Assembly: GCA_964624645.1 (NCBI GenBank) | Contig: CAZVAD010000002.1 | Span: 28,546 to 92,545 of the forward strand | DNA from: Mariniphaga sp964624645 | GTDB taxonomy: Bacteria; Bacteroidota; Bacteroidia; Bacteroidales; Prolixibacteraceae | Direction of reading: 5' to 3' | DNA length: 64,000 nt | Shown here: one piece after another, positions 36,240 through 45,429 of the stretch | Position numbering within the stretch: position 1 is the first letter of the stretch | How the letters are laid out: the number at the start of each line of letters is the position of its first letter | Notes under the pieces: generated by a model | Told to the model about the DNA's origin: nothing | Seen by the model: the letters and a program-made list of their open reading frames with translations, nothing else | Database searches by the model: none | Position numbers and translations under genes: made by a program

Positions 36240-36374
36240 CCGGAAGAATTAACGGAAAGTTATGAATTCAGTAACTGTTATTTTAAGTTTGGCAGAATTA
36301 CCGGCCTGTGGTTGGCGTTTCGCCGAAGTCTGAAAGGAAGCGTTACCTTTGCTGCGTTACAACCAAAACAGAAA

Positions 36375-37961
36375 ATGGAACTTCTATCAAATAGTTATTT
36401 TGCTCTTTTCTTAATTGTCGCCATCGGTTTTATTATCGGGCGAATCAAAATTTTCGGACTGTCGCTTGACGTATCGGCAATTATTTTTGTGGCTCTGATT
36501 TTTGGCCATTACGGAATTGTCATCCCGGAAGATTTTCAATATTTTGGACTGATTTTGTTTATTTTCACTATCGGCATTCAGGCTGGCCCCGGCTTTTTTG
36601 AATCCTTTAAAAAGGAGGGGCGCCGGCTTGCTCAGTTTGCCACCATTCTGGTTCTGATAGCCGGCCTGATTTCCATTGTATTCATATCCGTTCTGCAAAT
36701 TGATAAGAATATTATTGTCGGGCTTTTGGCGGGAGCGCTCACAAGTACGCCCGGACTGGCGGCAGCCATTGACCTGACCGGTTCGCCGCTGGCGTCCATC
36801 GGATACGGCGTGGCCTACCCGTTCGGCGTTATCGGGGTCATTCTGTTCATTCGCTTTTTGCCGAAAATTATCGGCGTTTCCGTGAAAGATGCGGAAAAAG
36901 AAGTTCAGGCAGGAGCTAAGGAAGATTTCCCTGAAATTATCCGTCAGAATTTTATTGTTGAAAATGAAAATGTTTTTGGAAAATCCATCGGGGAGTTAGG
37001 CATCAGACTGATGACCAAAGCGGTTGTTTCACGCGTTGTCCATGATGGGGTGGCCATAACGCCAAAGCCCGAAACCATACTCTACAAAGGCGATCTGATT
37101 AAAGCCGTTGGCACGGAACAGGCGCTTCACAACGTGGAACTGCTGATTGGCCAGAAAACCGATATTGAAATCCCGCTTGACCCGAATTACGATGTGCGCA
37201 GCGTTTTGGTGACCAACAAAGAGGTAGTGAATAAAACCATCGGGCAGTTAAACCTGCTGCATACCTACAACGCTACGATTACGCGCATCAGGAGGGCAGG
37301 GATTAACATTTCCCCGACACCCGGTTCAAAGCTGCAGTTTGGCGACAAACTGATTATTGCCAGCAATAAAGCCAACATGGAAATGGTAGCACGCATGTTT
37401 GGAGACGACCAGAAACGGCTTTCCGATACGGATATTTTACCGGTGGCTCTTGGGGTGATTTTAGGTGTCCTTGTTGGTAAAATCAGTATTGCATTTGCGA
37501 ATTTCACGTTTAGCTTAGGACTCACCGGCGGCATTCTGATTGTAGCCCTGATTCTCAGCCGCATTGGAAAGACCGGCCCGATATTGTGGACCATGAGCTC
37601 TTCCGCCAACCAGCTCTTGCGGCAGTTGGGACTGATTTTGTTCCTGGCGGCAGTCGGCACCAGCGCCGGGGCTGATCTTGCAGATACTTTTCAGGAATAT
37701 GGTTACCAGCTGTTTCTGATTGGAGGTGCAATTACTTTGCTGCCCATGTTTATTGCAGCGCTTATCGGGAAATGGGTGTTTAAAATGAATCTGCTGAGCA
37801 TGTTGGGCGCAATCAGCGGCAGCATGACGAGTACGCCGGGACTTGCGGCAGCCGACTCAATGACCGACACCAACGCCCACTCCATCTCTTATGCAACGGT
37901 TTATCCGGTGGCGATGGTTTTGCTGGTGGTGGTTGTGCAGTTCATCGCACTGTTTTTTTAG
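36375..37961 (+). CDS. AspT/YidE/YbjL-family transporter with two RCK_C domains
   Basis: A 528-residue inner-membrane transporter with two homologous membrane halves, each with the family signature (ALTSTPGLAAAID in the first, SMTSTPGLAAADSM in the second), and a central cytoplasmic pair of RCK_C domains (about residues 190-365). AspT, the studied member, exchanges aspartate for alanine; Bacteroidota members are uncharacterised. The ATG at 36375 is chosen because a good -7 box (TACCTTTG, 36344-36351) lies between it and the upstream ATG at 36312. Confidence 0.9.
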   Translation: MELLSNSYFALFLIVAIGFIIGRIKIFGLSLDVSAIIFVALIFGHYGIVIPEDFQYFGLILFIFTIGIQAGPGFFESFKKEGRRLAQFATILVLIAGLISIVFISVLQIDKNIIVGLLAGALTSTPGLAAAIDLTGSPLASIGYGVAYPFGVIGVILFIRFLPKIIGVSVKDAEKEVQAGAKEDFPEIIRQNFIVENENVFGKSIGELGIRLMTKAVVSRVVHDGVAITPKPETILYKGDLIKAVGTEQALHNVELLIGQKTDIEIPLDPNYDVRSVLVTNKEVVNKTIGQLNLLHTYNATITRIRRAGINISPTPGSKLQFGDKLIIASNKANMEMVARMFGDDQKRLSDTDILPVALGVILGVLVGKISIAFANFTFSLGLTGGILIVALILSRIGKTGPILWTMSSSANQLLRQLGLILFLAAVGTSAGADLADTFQEYGYQLFLIGGAITLLPMFIAALIGKWVFKMNLLSMLGAISGSMTSTPGLAAADSMTDTNAHSISYATVYPVAMVLLVVVVQFIALFF

Positions 37962-37969
37962 TCCGGAAT

Positions 37970-39415
37970 TTACCAGACAGATTCCATCTTGTAAATATCA
38001 AGCTGTTTCACAATTATTTCACCGCCACTGGAAAAGAGAATCAACTCCTCTGCGCCACTTTCGGGAGTGAAATTATTGGTCAATACCACCTGCCCGCCAT
38101 TTGCAAAAACTTCAACGGACGATCTGTCAAGCAGTATTTCCAGCGTAATGATGTTGTCATTGGTCTGCACGGGGGCAGAAGCGCCAAGTGAAGAGAGAAC
38201 GCCTCTTGTTACATCATATAAAATTTCAGTGCCGGCTTTTTTCTTGCTGTTCCGCACAAAAAAACCGAAATTATTGCAGGATTTCACATCGAATTCACCA
38301 ATGATGCGCAGGCAGTCCCCTTTTACTTTTTTCACAATATTCTGGTTTATTCCCGGAATCAACTTTTCGTTTTCCCATTTGTAATGTTTCCCGTGCAGCG
38401 CTTCAATTTCAGCAACCGGTTTACGAACTACCTGGTAGCCAAAATTAAACCGGGTCAGCTCCAGCTCTGTGGGGAAAGTCATCTGCCCGTTAAAGGGCAT
38501 TCCGGGAAACTCGCCGCCACGCATCCATGCAATCTGAATCACACGCCCGTCATCTTCAGGAATATTGCTCCAGGTTTGGGTCGCATAATAATTTTTCCCG
38601 TAATCGCTTCTCATTTTAGCGGTTTCCGGTGAAAACTCTTCCCCGTTGAAGCTTCCCACAAGATAACTTCCGTCGCCGTCAAAAAGTACCCATTTGGTCT
38701 CTTCCGGCCGGTTAGACACCTGCATGGGCACCAAATCCGGGCATTCATAATAGCCATAGACATGGCTCTTATATTCCCAGTCCACCAGATTTTCAGAAGT
38801 ATAGAAAGATACGCCTTTTGATCGCTCTTCTCCGGTGTTTTTCCGGTAAAGCGCCATCACGTATTTATTACCGGGCTCAAACCAAACCACTTTCGGATCC
38901 CGCGCATCATCCGTTTCATCGTAGGGAATAACCGGATTTCCTTCAAATTTTTCCCAGGTTCGCCCGCGGTCGGTACTGTAGGCAATCCGCTGCCCGCACT
39001 CCTTGCTGGTATAAAAAATTATAAGTGTTTTTGTGTCGCCTTTTTGTTTTCCCAACAGGTTTTTTTCATCCACTATGGCAGACCCCGAAAAAGCGGTACA
39101 ATATTCCTTGTCCTGTGAATTTTCATCGGGATAAATAGCCACCGGGAGGTGCTCCCAATGTATTAAGTCTTCACTCACGGCATGTCCCCAGTGCATGTAT
39201 CCCCATTCTGTCCCGCTGGGATTGTACTGATAAAACAGGTGATATTCGCCGTCGTAATAAACCAGCCCGTTGGGGTCATTGTGCCAGTTTTTTTCGGGAG
39301 TGAAATGAAACTGGGGCCTGTATAATTCGTTATAATATTTTTTCTCCGGTTTTGAAGCCGTCAACAAAAAAATAGAAGCTATTAGTAATAAGAAGATTAC
39401 GATATTTTTCATCAC
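37970..39415 (-). CDS. GH32 fructan/sucrose hydrolase
   Basis: Exported beta-fructofuranosidase or levanase-type enzyme. After a signal peptide (residues 1-20) the five-bladed propeller contains the nucleophile in NWHNDPNG, the transition-state stabiliser in ARDPKV and the acid/base in YECPDLV. The C-terminal beta-sandwich carries RSSVEVFANGG, typical for GH32. The 481-residue length is normal. No SusC/SusD pair is adjacent, so it is not part of a visible utilisation locus; fructan type is not predictable. Confidence 0.93.
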   Translation of the reverse strand: MMKNIVIFLLLIASIFLLTASKPEKKYYNELYRPQFHFTPEKNWHNDPNGLVYYDGEYHLFYQYNPSGTEWGYMHWGHAVSEDLIHWEHLPVAIYPDENSQDKEYCTAFSGSAIVDEKNLLGKQKGDTKTLIIFYTSKECGQRIAYSTDRGRTWEKFEGNPVIPYDETDDARDPKVVWFEPGNKYVMALYRKNTGEERSKGVSFYTSENLVDWEYKSHVYGYYECPDLVPMQVSNRPEETKWVLFDGDGSYLVGSFNGEEFSPETAKMRSDYGKNYYATQTWSNIPEDDGRVIQIAWMRGGEFPGMPFNGQMTFPTELELTRFNFGYQVVRKPVAEIEALHGKHYKWENEKLIPGINQNIVKKVKGDCLRIIGEFDVKSCNNFGFFVRNSKKKAGTEILYDVTRGVLSSLGASAPVQTNDNIITLEILLDRSSVEVFANGGQVVLTNNFTPESGAEELILFSSGGEIIVKQLDIYKMESVW

Positions 39416-39559
39416 CTGTATTAATTCAGATTTTAAAGCATTGTTTGTGTGTGCAAGATAGGAATTAATCGTGATTTTGATTACATCAAAAATTTATTCC
39501 TTTAAAGCATAATCTTTGAAAATGGTTGCCCAATAATTATTGACAGAAAAGTTCATTTT

Positions 39560-41401
39560 CTACTCAAACCGCAAAGGTTGCGGCGCCGTAGGCTCAAAAC
39601 TATAAAACTTCTTTTTCAGCTGTTCTTCAAGAATAACTCTTGTGAATCCCATATCTGAAGGAGAAAAGGGATAAAATGCCAGCCGGAGGTGAAAGGTTTT
39701 GAACACGAGGTTCTCATTATGCACGCGCAGGCCAAAGCCCAATCCGGAATAGTAGTTTTCCGTAAAAATAAGTTGCTTGTTTGACCCGATAACACCCACA
39801 TCTCCAAAACCATAAATGGCCACATTAAATTTGTAAAGCTCCTGCCGCAGGAACAGAACATATTCCACATCAAGGCTCAGCCGCTGTTTTCCGATTGCCT
39901 CTCTGCTCGAAAAACCACGAATGTGATCATTCCGCGAAAGGGTCAGGTTTTCAATTTCAAACCGGCGGATTCCCAGCATATAGTTTCCTCTGACAAATAA
40001 TCTGAATCTTTTTCGTCCGGCGTTCACCTGCCTTGAAATGTAGTTCATGCTTCCCTGAATTTGTCCCTGTTCATAGTCATTATTCTTAAAAAAACCGCCA
40101 ATCCCGGCAGCGAGATACAGGTATCCTGGCCTTCTCACAAGCAGATTGCCGTTGGACAAATAGAGGTGCGCATAATGCCTGTCGCCAAATTCATTGGCAT
40201 CGAAACCGTAAACGATTTCGTTTTTGAATCCCTCAGGAATATCCTCCGTGATTCCGTAGCTGTAAATTAACTGGTCCTGCATGAACCTGCGCTGGGTAAA
40301 CGTAATCCCCGTGAGATAAAAAGTGCTGTTTGAAAAATACTGTCCCTCTTCCATTGAAAAATCAGGCCTTTGAAAATAGGCACGGCTGTATATTCCGGCG
40401 CTCAGCACCACCTGGGAATTGTTGTAATGATCCGGCTTGATCTGGAAACTTCTGCCTCCCCAAAAATTGTAAAAAGACAAATCCAGTGGGATAATGTCTT
40501 TGGAAAGTGGTTCGTTGTCAAAAATTCTGTCTGTCCGGTAGAACCGTTGTGCCAAACCCCCGTAGCCCCATTTTATGGATGGCGTCACAAATGGTTTTTC
40601 AAGAATAAAACTCATGCCCTCCCTTCTGAAGGTGTTCATGTATCCAGCAGAAATATTGATAAACTTCCCCCGGATGTTGTTGATTTTATAAAAAGTTTCC
40701 ACCCCTGCATAGGGTTGCCGGTTCAGATGTCCCACAAACCGGAAGGAAATTTCATGCCCCACCCCGAATATATTCTGGTTATACATCTCCAGGGCAGCCG
40801 AATTTTCTGTTTCCACACCGCCTGTAACCCCGAAGGAAAAGCGGTCTTTGGTCAGGACATGCACTTTCACCAGGTTTATATTGATGGTGTCCTTTTCAAG
40901 GATAAACTTAACGTCCTTAATGTAGGGCAATGCACGGATTATCCGCTCGTTCTCATACATCAGTTCGGCATCCAGCAGATCGCCGGTTTTAAACATGAGC
41001 ATCCTTCGGATGGTGTTGAGATTGGATTTGGAGTGAAGCGAGTTGGCGGCTTTCTCAAGAAACGATGAAGCTATGCGGGTGGTGTCATCAAATGTTGGCC
41101 CGAAAACTTCGAGCGGTTGTATGGAGATTTCTGAAATTATTCTGTCTTCAAAATTACTGTAATACGCTTTGGAAAGCGCCTCCTTGTCAACAAACGGGCG
41201 CGGAGGCGAAACCAGAAAATCGTACAGAATCCGGGTCAGCGCTTTTTCTTTTGCCTTAAATTCCAGGCTATCATAAAACTGGTCGCTTTTATCCACATAT
41301 TTTGGCATATGGCGCAACGTGTCCTGTTGACCTGGCTGTGCTCCTGCATCAATGAAAGAGAAAAGCCATGCCAAAACCAGTAAGATCAGTGTCCTAATCA
41401 T
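39560..41401 (-). CDS. BamA/TamA-like outer-membrane protein with POTRA region
   Basis: A 613-residue surface-antigen (Omp85-like) protein: signal peptide ending DAGAQ, a periplasmic part with POTRA-like segments (ISEISIQPLEVFGPTFDD, ALPYIKDVKFILE), then a beta-barrel with barrel-typical strands up to the end. It is shorter than BamA (usually 750 or more residues) and has one or two POTRA modules, so it is probably a paralogue with an unknown role rather than the main assembly factor. The start at 41401 follows a seven-residue alternative at 41422. Confidence 0.8.
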   Translation of the reverse strand: MIRTLILLVLAWLFSFIDAGAQPGQQDTLRHMPKYVDKSDQFYDSLEFKAKEKALTRILYDFLVSPPRPFVDKEALSKAYYSNFEDRIISEISIQPLEVFGPTFDDTTRIASSFLEKAANSLHSKSNLNTIRRMLMFKTGDLLDAELMYENERIIRALPYIKDVKFILEKDTININLVKVHVLTKDRFSFGVTGGVETENSAALEMYNQNIFGVGHEISFRFVGHLNRQPYAGVETFYKINNIRGKFINISAGYMNTFRREGMSFILEKPFVTPSIKWGYGGLAQRFYRTDRIFDNEPLSKDIIPLDLSFYNFWGGRSFQIKPDHYNNSQVVLSAGIYSRAYFQRPDFSMEEGQYFSNSTFYLTGITFTQRRFMQDQLIYSYGITEDIPEGFKNEIVYGFDANEFGDRHYAHLYLSNGNLLVRRPGYLYLAAGIGGFFKNNDYEQGQIQGSMNYISRQVNAGRKRFRLFVRGNYMLGIRRFEIENLTLSRNDHIRGFSSREAIGKQRLSLDVEYVLFLRQELYKFNVAIYGFGDVGVIGSNKQLIFTENYYSGLGFGLRVHNENLVFKTFHLRLAFYPFSPSDMGFTRVILEEQLKKKFYSFEPTAPQPLRFE

Positions 41402-41610
41402 CAGTTGGCGATTATGCTGCATAACCTGTTTTTGTTTTTGTCATGTAAAGAATAAAACAAGAATTTGTTCAGAAAAATAGCAATTTTAAAAAACTACCGT
41501 GAAAATATCGCATGTTAATTTTCGTTAAACATCAAAAACGGCAAAGCAACCGTTTTCACTTTTGCAATAAATCCCCGGGACTCTAACCGTTAAATTTATA
41601 TTTTTGTATT

Positions 41611-42351
41611 GTGGGCAGGATTTATAAAATATATAAGCGCAATATCTACGGGGTGATGGGCACCCTGATTTTTCATATTTTGCTGTTTTCATTCTTTCTG
41701 TTAGCCGATGTGAACATGAAAGGAACGGCAAGAGAGGAAGAATTACTCATTGAGTTCCCGGATATTCTGCCCGAAATCGAAGAAGAGATTCCCGAGCAGC
41801 AGGAGCAGCCCGAACAACCCATGACCAATGAGGCGGCAGCGCCTCTGTCACAAATGCAAAGCAACCGAACAAATATCGCTTCAAACCGGTTGGCACAGGG
41901 TGAAGAGTTTTTTGACGAAGATTACCTGCGCGAAGTGGAAGCGGCAAAACAGCTTGTAAACAATGTGAATAACCAGCTTTCCAAAGAGGCAGTGAATCTT
42001 GACGACATCAAAATGCCCGAACAGACCACGGAAGGGATGACACGCGAAGAGATAGAAAATACGGTCTATTCCGGTGAGAGCAACATTGTCTATTATCTTG
42101 AAAACCGCTATCATGTGAGATTGCCCATACCTGTTTACCTTGCGCAAAGCGGCGGGGTAATCGTTGTTGACATAACAGTTGACAGGAATGGGCGGGTAAC
42201 GCAGGCCAATCCACGCTCGAATCCATCAATCCGCGATGAGCAGATGTATATCTATGCAAAAGCCGCCGCTTCGCGGACTGTTTTTAATGCCGACCAGAGC
42301 GCCCCGAATCCGCAAAAGGGAACTATTCATTACACTTTTATAGCACAATAG
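41611..42351 (+). CDS. TonB-like envelope protein
   Basis: A 246-residue protein with an N-terminal transmembrane helix (GTLIFHILLFSFFLLADV), an acidic Pro/Glu-Gln linker (EEEIPEQQEQPEQP), a helical middle region and a C-terminal domain with VIVVDITVDRNGRVTQANP, the TonB C-terminal fold. Energy-transducing role is plausible but no ExbB/ExbD is adjacent. The 41611 start is a GTG; a TATTTTTG -7 box at 41599-41606 would put the transcript start at about the same position, so the real start may be the ATG at 41656 or the mRNA may be leaderless. Confidence 0.8.
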   Translation: MGRIYKIYKRNIYGVMGTLIFHILLFSFFLLADVNMKGTAREEELLIEFPDILPEIEEEIPEQQEQPEQPMTNEAAAPLSQMQSNRTNIASNRLAQGEEFFDEDYLREVEAAKQLVNNVNNQLSKEAVNLDDIKMPEQTTEGMTREEIENTVYSGESNIVYYLENRYHVRLPIPVYLAQSGGVIVVDITVDRNGRVTQANPRSNPSIRDEQMYIYAKAAASRTVFNADQSAPNPQKGTIHYTFIAQ

Positions 42352-42391
42352 GGATTAACCTAATCATTTAACATGATTTAACAGTTTTATG

Positions 42392-42422
42392 TTGCAAAAA
42401 AATAATAGTGTCTCTATATTTG
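42392..42422 (+). promoter_or_regulatory. Consensus Bacteroidota promoter of a short transcript
   Basis: TTG (42392-42394) and TATATTTG (42415-42422) are separated by exactly 20 nt, a full match to the phylum's primary promoter. Transcription should begin near 42428, about 410 bp before the citrate synthase start. Confidence 0.8.
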
Positions 42423-42428
42423 CGATAC

Positions 42429-42510
42429 GTTTATTTTCATAAGTTTAGGTTTAGTTAGGTTAGTTAGTTTAATGAGAAAAGGATGGGTTGTTGAACCCAT
42501 CCTTGTTCTT
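42429..42510 (+). ncRNA. Candidate small RNA or terminated leader upstream of the citrate synthase operon
   Basis: The transcript predicted from the consensus promoter would run through an AT-rich, GTTAG-repeated segment (42443-42471) and then a perfect 11-bp hairpin with a 4-nt GTTG loop (42479-42504), AAGGATGGGTT paired with AACCCATCCTT, followed by a U-containing tail. That gives an RNA of about 80 nt ended by an intrinsic terminator. It may be a free-standing sRNA, or a 5' leader that terminates part of the transcription into the TCA operon. A weak reading frame that starts ATG at 42472 overlaps the hairpin and is not considered coding. Confidence 0.55.
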
Positions 42511-42838
42511 TATATACCTACTCCATTTTTCTCTCCAAATTCTCTAAAATCATTTGATTTTTATTCTCCAAACCACCGTTTAATCATCCGGTTCTTATTC
42601 ATCGGATTTTTACTATTTTTGAAATCAAAAACACTTTTTTCATGGAAAATTTTAAAACCAAAACCGGCTTCATCTTTTTTGTGTTTATTCGCTCGATATA
42701 TTTTTATTTCAGGCAGCCGGTGTTTCACATTTAAATAAAATTCTGTTAAACAAAGCAATGATAAACAATGTTACAACTTCAGCTATGCTCAACATTAAAA
42801 AAACTCAAAAAAATTTTTAACATACAAAATACACTTTA
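42511..42838 (+). other. AT-rich upstream region of the TCA operon
   Basis: No gene is seen here. A second possible promoter, TTC (42592-42594) with 19 nt to an exact TATTTTTG (42614-42621), could start the citrate synthase operon with a leader of about 210 nt. No riboswitch-like fold was recognised. Confidence 0.4.
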
Positions 42839-44194
42839 ATGAATAATGAACAATTGATCAAAGTGTTATCGAGCTCTGTCTCGACAACAAGCAATATTGA
42901 TAAAGAACTTTTCCCCAAAATGGGAGTGAAGCGCGGACTTCGCAATGAAGATCATTCCGGTGTGCTTGCAGGGCTCACCCGCGTGGGCGATGTGGTTGGC
43001 TATGAGCGGCAGGAGGACGGAACGCTGAAACCTATCCCCGGAAAATTATTTTACCGCGGCATTGACGTGGAAGAGCTGGTGCACGGCATTCAGGCCGAAA
43101 ACCGGCTGGGATTTGAAGAAACCGCCTATTTGCTGCTGTCCGGGAATTTGCCAAACGAGGAAGAACTGGCTGCCTACTCAAAGCTGTTAGCCGACACCAT
43201 TCCGTTAAACCACACGGCAACCATGAGCATTTTGTCCCTGAAAGGAAAAAACATTATGAATATTCTGGCGCGTAGTGTTCTGGAACTCTATACCTTTGAC
43301 GAAGACCCCGATAATATTTCTCCTGATAATCTCATCCGACAATCCATAAACCTGATTGCCAAGTTCCCTTCCATCATTGCCCTTGCTTATCAGGTGCTCC
43401 GCCACAATCAGATGGGGCGCTCGCTGCATATCCGGCACCCCCATGAAAATTGGTCGATTGCAGAAAACTTCCTTTTTATGATGAAAGGTTATGACAGCTA
43501 CACCGAACTTGATGTTAAGATTCTTGATCTGGCGCTCATCCTTCATGCTGAACATGGCGGCGGAAACAATTCAACTTTCTCGGTCAGGGTGACCAGCTCC
43601 ACGGAAACAGACACCTATTCGGCCATAGCGGCAGGTATCGGTTCGCTCAAAGGACCGCTTCATGGCGGCGCCAACATGAAGGTGAAAGGCATGCTTGAAG
43701 ACATGAAGAAAAACATCAAAAACTGGAAGGATGTCAACGAAGTGGACGCCTACCTGCTCAAAATCCTGAAAAAGGAGGCTTATGACAAAACCGGATTGAT
43801 CTACGGAATCGGACATGCAGTTTATACGGTCAGCGATCCCCGTGCCGGTTTGCTCAAGGGAATGGCGCGTGAACTTGCAATAGAAAAAGGGCGCGAAGAG
43901 GAATTTGCCTTCATGGAACTCGTTGAAGAGCGGGCGGTGGAGGTTTTTCTTAACTTCAAAAAACAGGGAGCCAAAAAACGCACCTGCATTAATGTGGACT
44001 ACTATTCCGGCTTTGTTTATGACGCCATCGGGCTTCCCGAGGAGGTGTTCACCCCGCTTTTTGCCATGGCGCGCATTGTTGGCTGGACAGCCCACCGGAT
44101 TGAAGAACTGAACTTCACCAGCAAGCGGATTATTCGCCCGGCCTATAAAAACGTTCGTGAATTACAACCTTTTATTCCAATGAAAGCGAGATAA
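42839..44194 (+). CDS. gltA: Citrate synthase, bacterial type
   Basis: Condenses oxaloacetate and acetyl-CoA to citrate. The 451-residue protein carries the catalytic residues in GPLHGGANMKV (His), GIGHAVYTVSDPR (His) and NVDYYSGFVYDAIG (Asp). It is distinct in sequence from the second citrate synthase in this operon and resembles the bacterial/archaeal type. Use of propionyl-CoA as an alternative substrate cannot be excluded. It is the first gene of a four-gene operon; the next begins 2 bp after its stop. Confidence 0.93.
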   Translation: MNNEQLIKVLSSSVSTTSNIDKELFPKMGVKRGLRNEDHSGVLAGLTRVGDVVGYERQEDGTLKPIPGKLFYRGIDVEELVHGIQAENRLGFEETAYLLLSGNLPNEEELAAYSKLLADTIPLNHTATMSILSLKGKNIMNILARSVLELYTFDEDPDNISPDNLIRQSINLIAKFPSIIALAYQVLRHNQMGRSLHIRHPHENWSIAENFLFMMKGYDSYTELDVKILDLALILHAEHGGGNNSTFSVRVTSSTETDTYSAIAAGIGSLKGPLHGGANMKVKGMLEDMKKNIKNWKDVNEVDAYLLKILKKEAYDKTGLIYGIGHAVYTVSDPRAGLLKGMARELAIEKGREEEFAFMELVEERAVEVFLNFKKQGAKKRTCINVDYYSGFVYDAIGLPEEVFTPLFAMARIVGWTAHRIEELNFTSKRIIRPAYKNVRELQPFIPMKAR

Positions 44195-44196
44195 AA

Positions 44197-45429
44197 ATGA
44201 CAACAAAAATTAAAGTGCAAAATCCTGTGGTTGAGCTTGACGGCGATGAAATGACACGGGTTATCTGGGGGTTTATTAAAGAGAAGCTCATTTTGCCCCA
44301 TTTGGATATCGAGCTGAAATATTTTGATCTGGGCATTGAAAACCGCGACGCCACCAACGATCAGGTTACCGTTGACGCCGCACATGCCATAAAAAAATAT
44401 GGCGTCGGTGTGAAATGTGCAACCATCACACCCGACGAAGCCCGGGTGGAAGAGTTTAACCTGAAACAGATGTGGAAATCGCCCAACGGAACCATCCGCA
44501 ACATATTGGGCGGCACGGTTTTCCGTGAGCCAATCCTGATCAGAAACGTACCACGGCTGGTATCCGGCTGGCAAAAGCCCATCTGCATCGGACGTCATGC
44601 CTTTGGCGACCAGTACAAGGCTACCGATTTTGTCACCAAAGGAAAAGGCAGGCTCACCATCACATTCACTCCTGATGACGGCAGCGAACCCGTTTCACAT
44701 GAAGTGTATCATTTTGAAGGCGACGGCGTGGCCATGGCCATGTATAATATTGACGAATCAATTTACGGATTTGCCCGTTCGTGCATGAACCAGGCAATCA
44801 TGAAAAAATGGCCGCTCTATATGTCCACAAAAAATACAATCCTGAAAAAATATGACGGGCGTTTCAAGGATATTTTTCAGGAAGTTTTTGAAAACGAATA
44901 CAGGGAGAAGTTTGAAGAACTCGGAATTACCTACGAACACCGGCTGATTGACGACATGGTTGCCGCAGCCCTGAAGTGGGACGGCGGATTTGTGTGGGCC
45001 TGTAAAAATTATGACGGAGATGTGCAGAGCGATACGGTGGCACAGGGATTTGGCTCCCTGGGATTGATGACTTCAACCCTTGTGACCCCCAACGGAAAAA
45101 CCATGGAGGCAGAAGCGGCACACGGAACCGTCACTCGCCACTACAGGCAGCATCAACAGGGGAATCCAACATCTACCAACCCCATCGCATCCATTTTTGC
45201 ATGGACGCGCGGACTGGAATTTCGCGGGAAACTGGACGGGAATCAGGAATTGATGGATTTTGCAAATGCGCTGGAGCAGGTCTGCATTGAAACCGTGGAA
45301 TCGGGGAAAATGACCAAAGACCTGGCGCTGATTATTCATGGAAAAAACCTGAAAGAAGAGCACTATTTAACCACGCAGAAATTTTTGGAAGCCATTGATG
45401 AAAATCTGCAAAAAAAGCTGAATGCCTGA
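44197..45429 (+). CDS. icd: NADP-dependent isocitrate dehydrogenase, eukaryotic-type (type II)
   Basis: Converts isocitrate to 2-oxoglutarate. The 410-residue product is close to the homodimeric IDH of mitochondria and cytosol: SPNGTIRNILGGTVFREPI in the substrate region and AAHGTVTRHYR in the cofactor region. The Arg-His pair in that segment (Arg314/His315 in human IDH1) binds the 2'-phosphate of NADP, so this is predicted to be the NADPH-producing enzyme. It overlaps the next gene by 8 bp. Confidence 0.95.
   Translation: MTTKIKVQNPVVELDGDEMTRVIWGFIKEKLILPHLDIELKYFDLGIENRDATNDQVTVDAAHAIKKYGVGVKCATITPDEARVEEFNLKQMWKSPNGTIRNILGGTVFREPILIRNVPRLVSGWQKPICIGRHAFGDQYKATDFVTKGKGRLTITFTPDDGSEPVSHEVYHFEGDGVAMAMYNIDESIYGFARSCMNQAIMKKWPLYMSTKNTILKKYDGRFKDIFQEVFENEYREKFEELGITYEHRLIDDMVAAALKWDGGFVWACKNYDGDVQSDTVAQGFGSLGLMTSTLVTPNGKTMEAEAAHGTVTRHYRQHQQGNPTSTNPIASIFAWTRGLEFRGKLDGNQELMDFANALEQVCIETVESGKMTKDLALIIHGKNLKEEHYLTTQKFLEAIDENLQKKLNA

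Noticed and set aside
42472..42738. 88-codon frame starting in the hairpin before the citrate synthase operon
   Set aside because: Its first codons are the perfect stem of a terminator-like hairpin and its composition is AT-driven (Phe, Ile, Lys, Ser).
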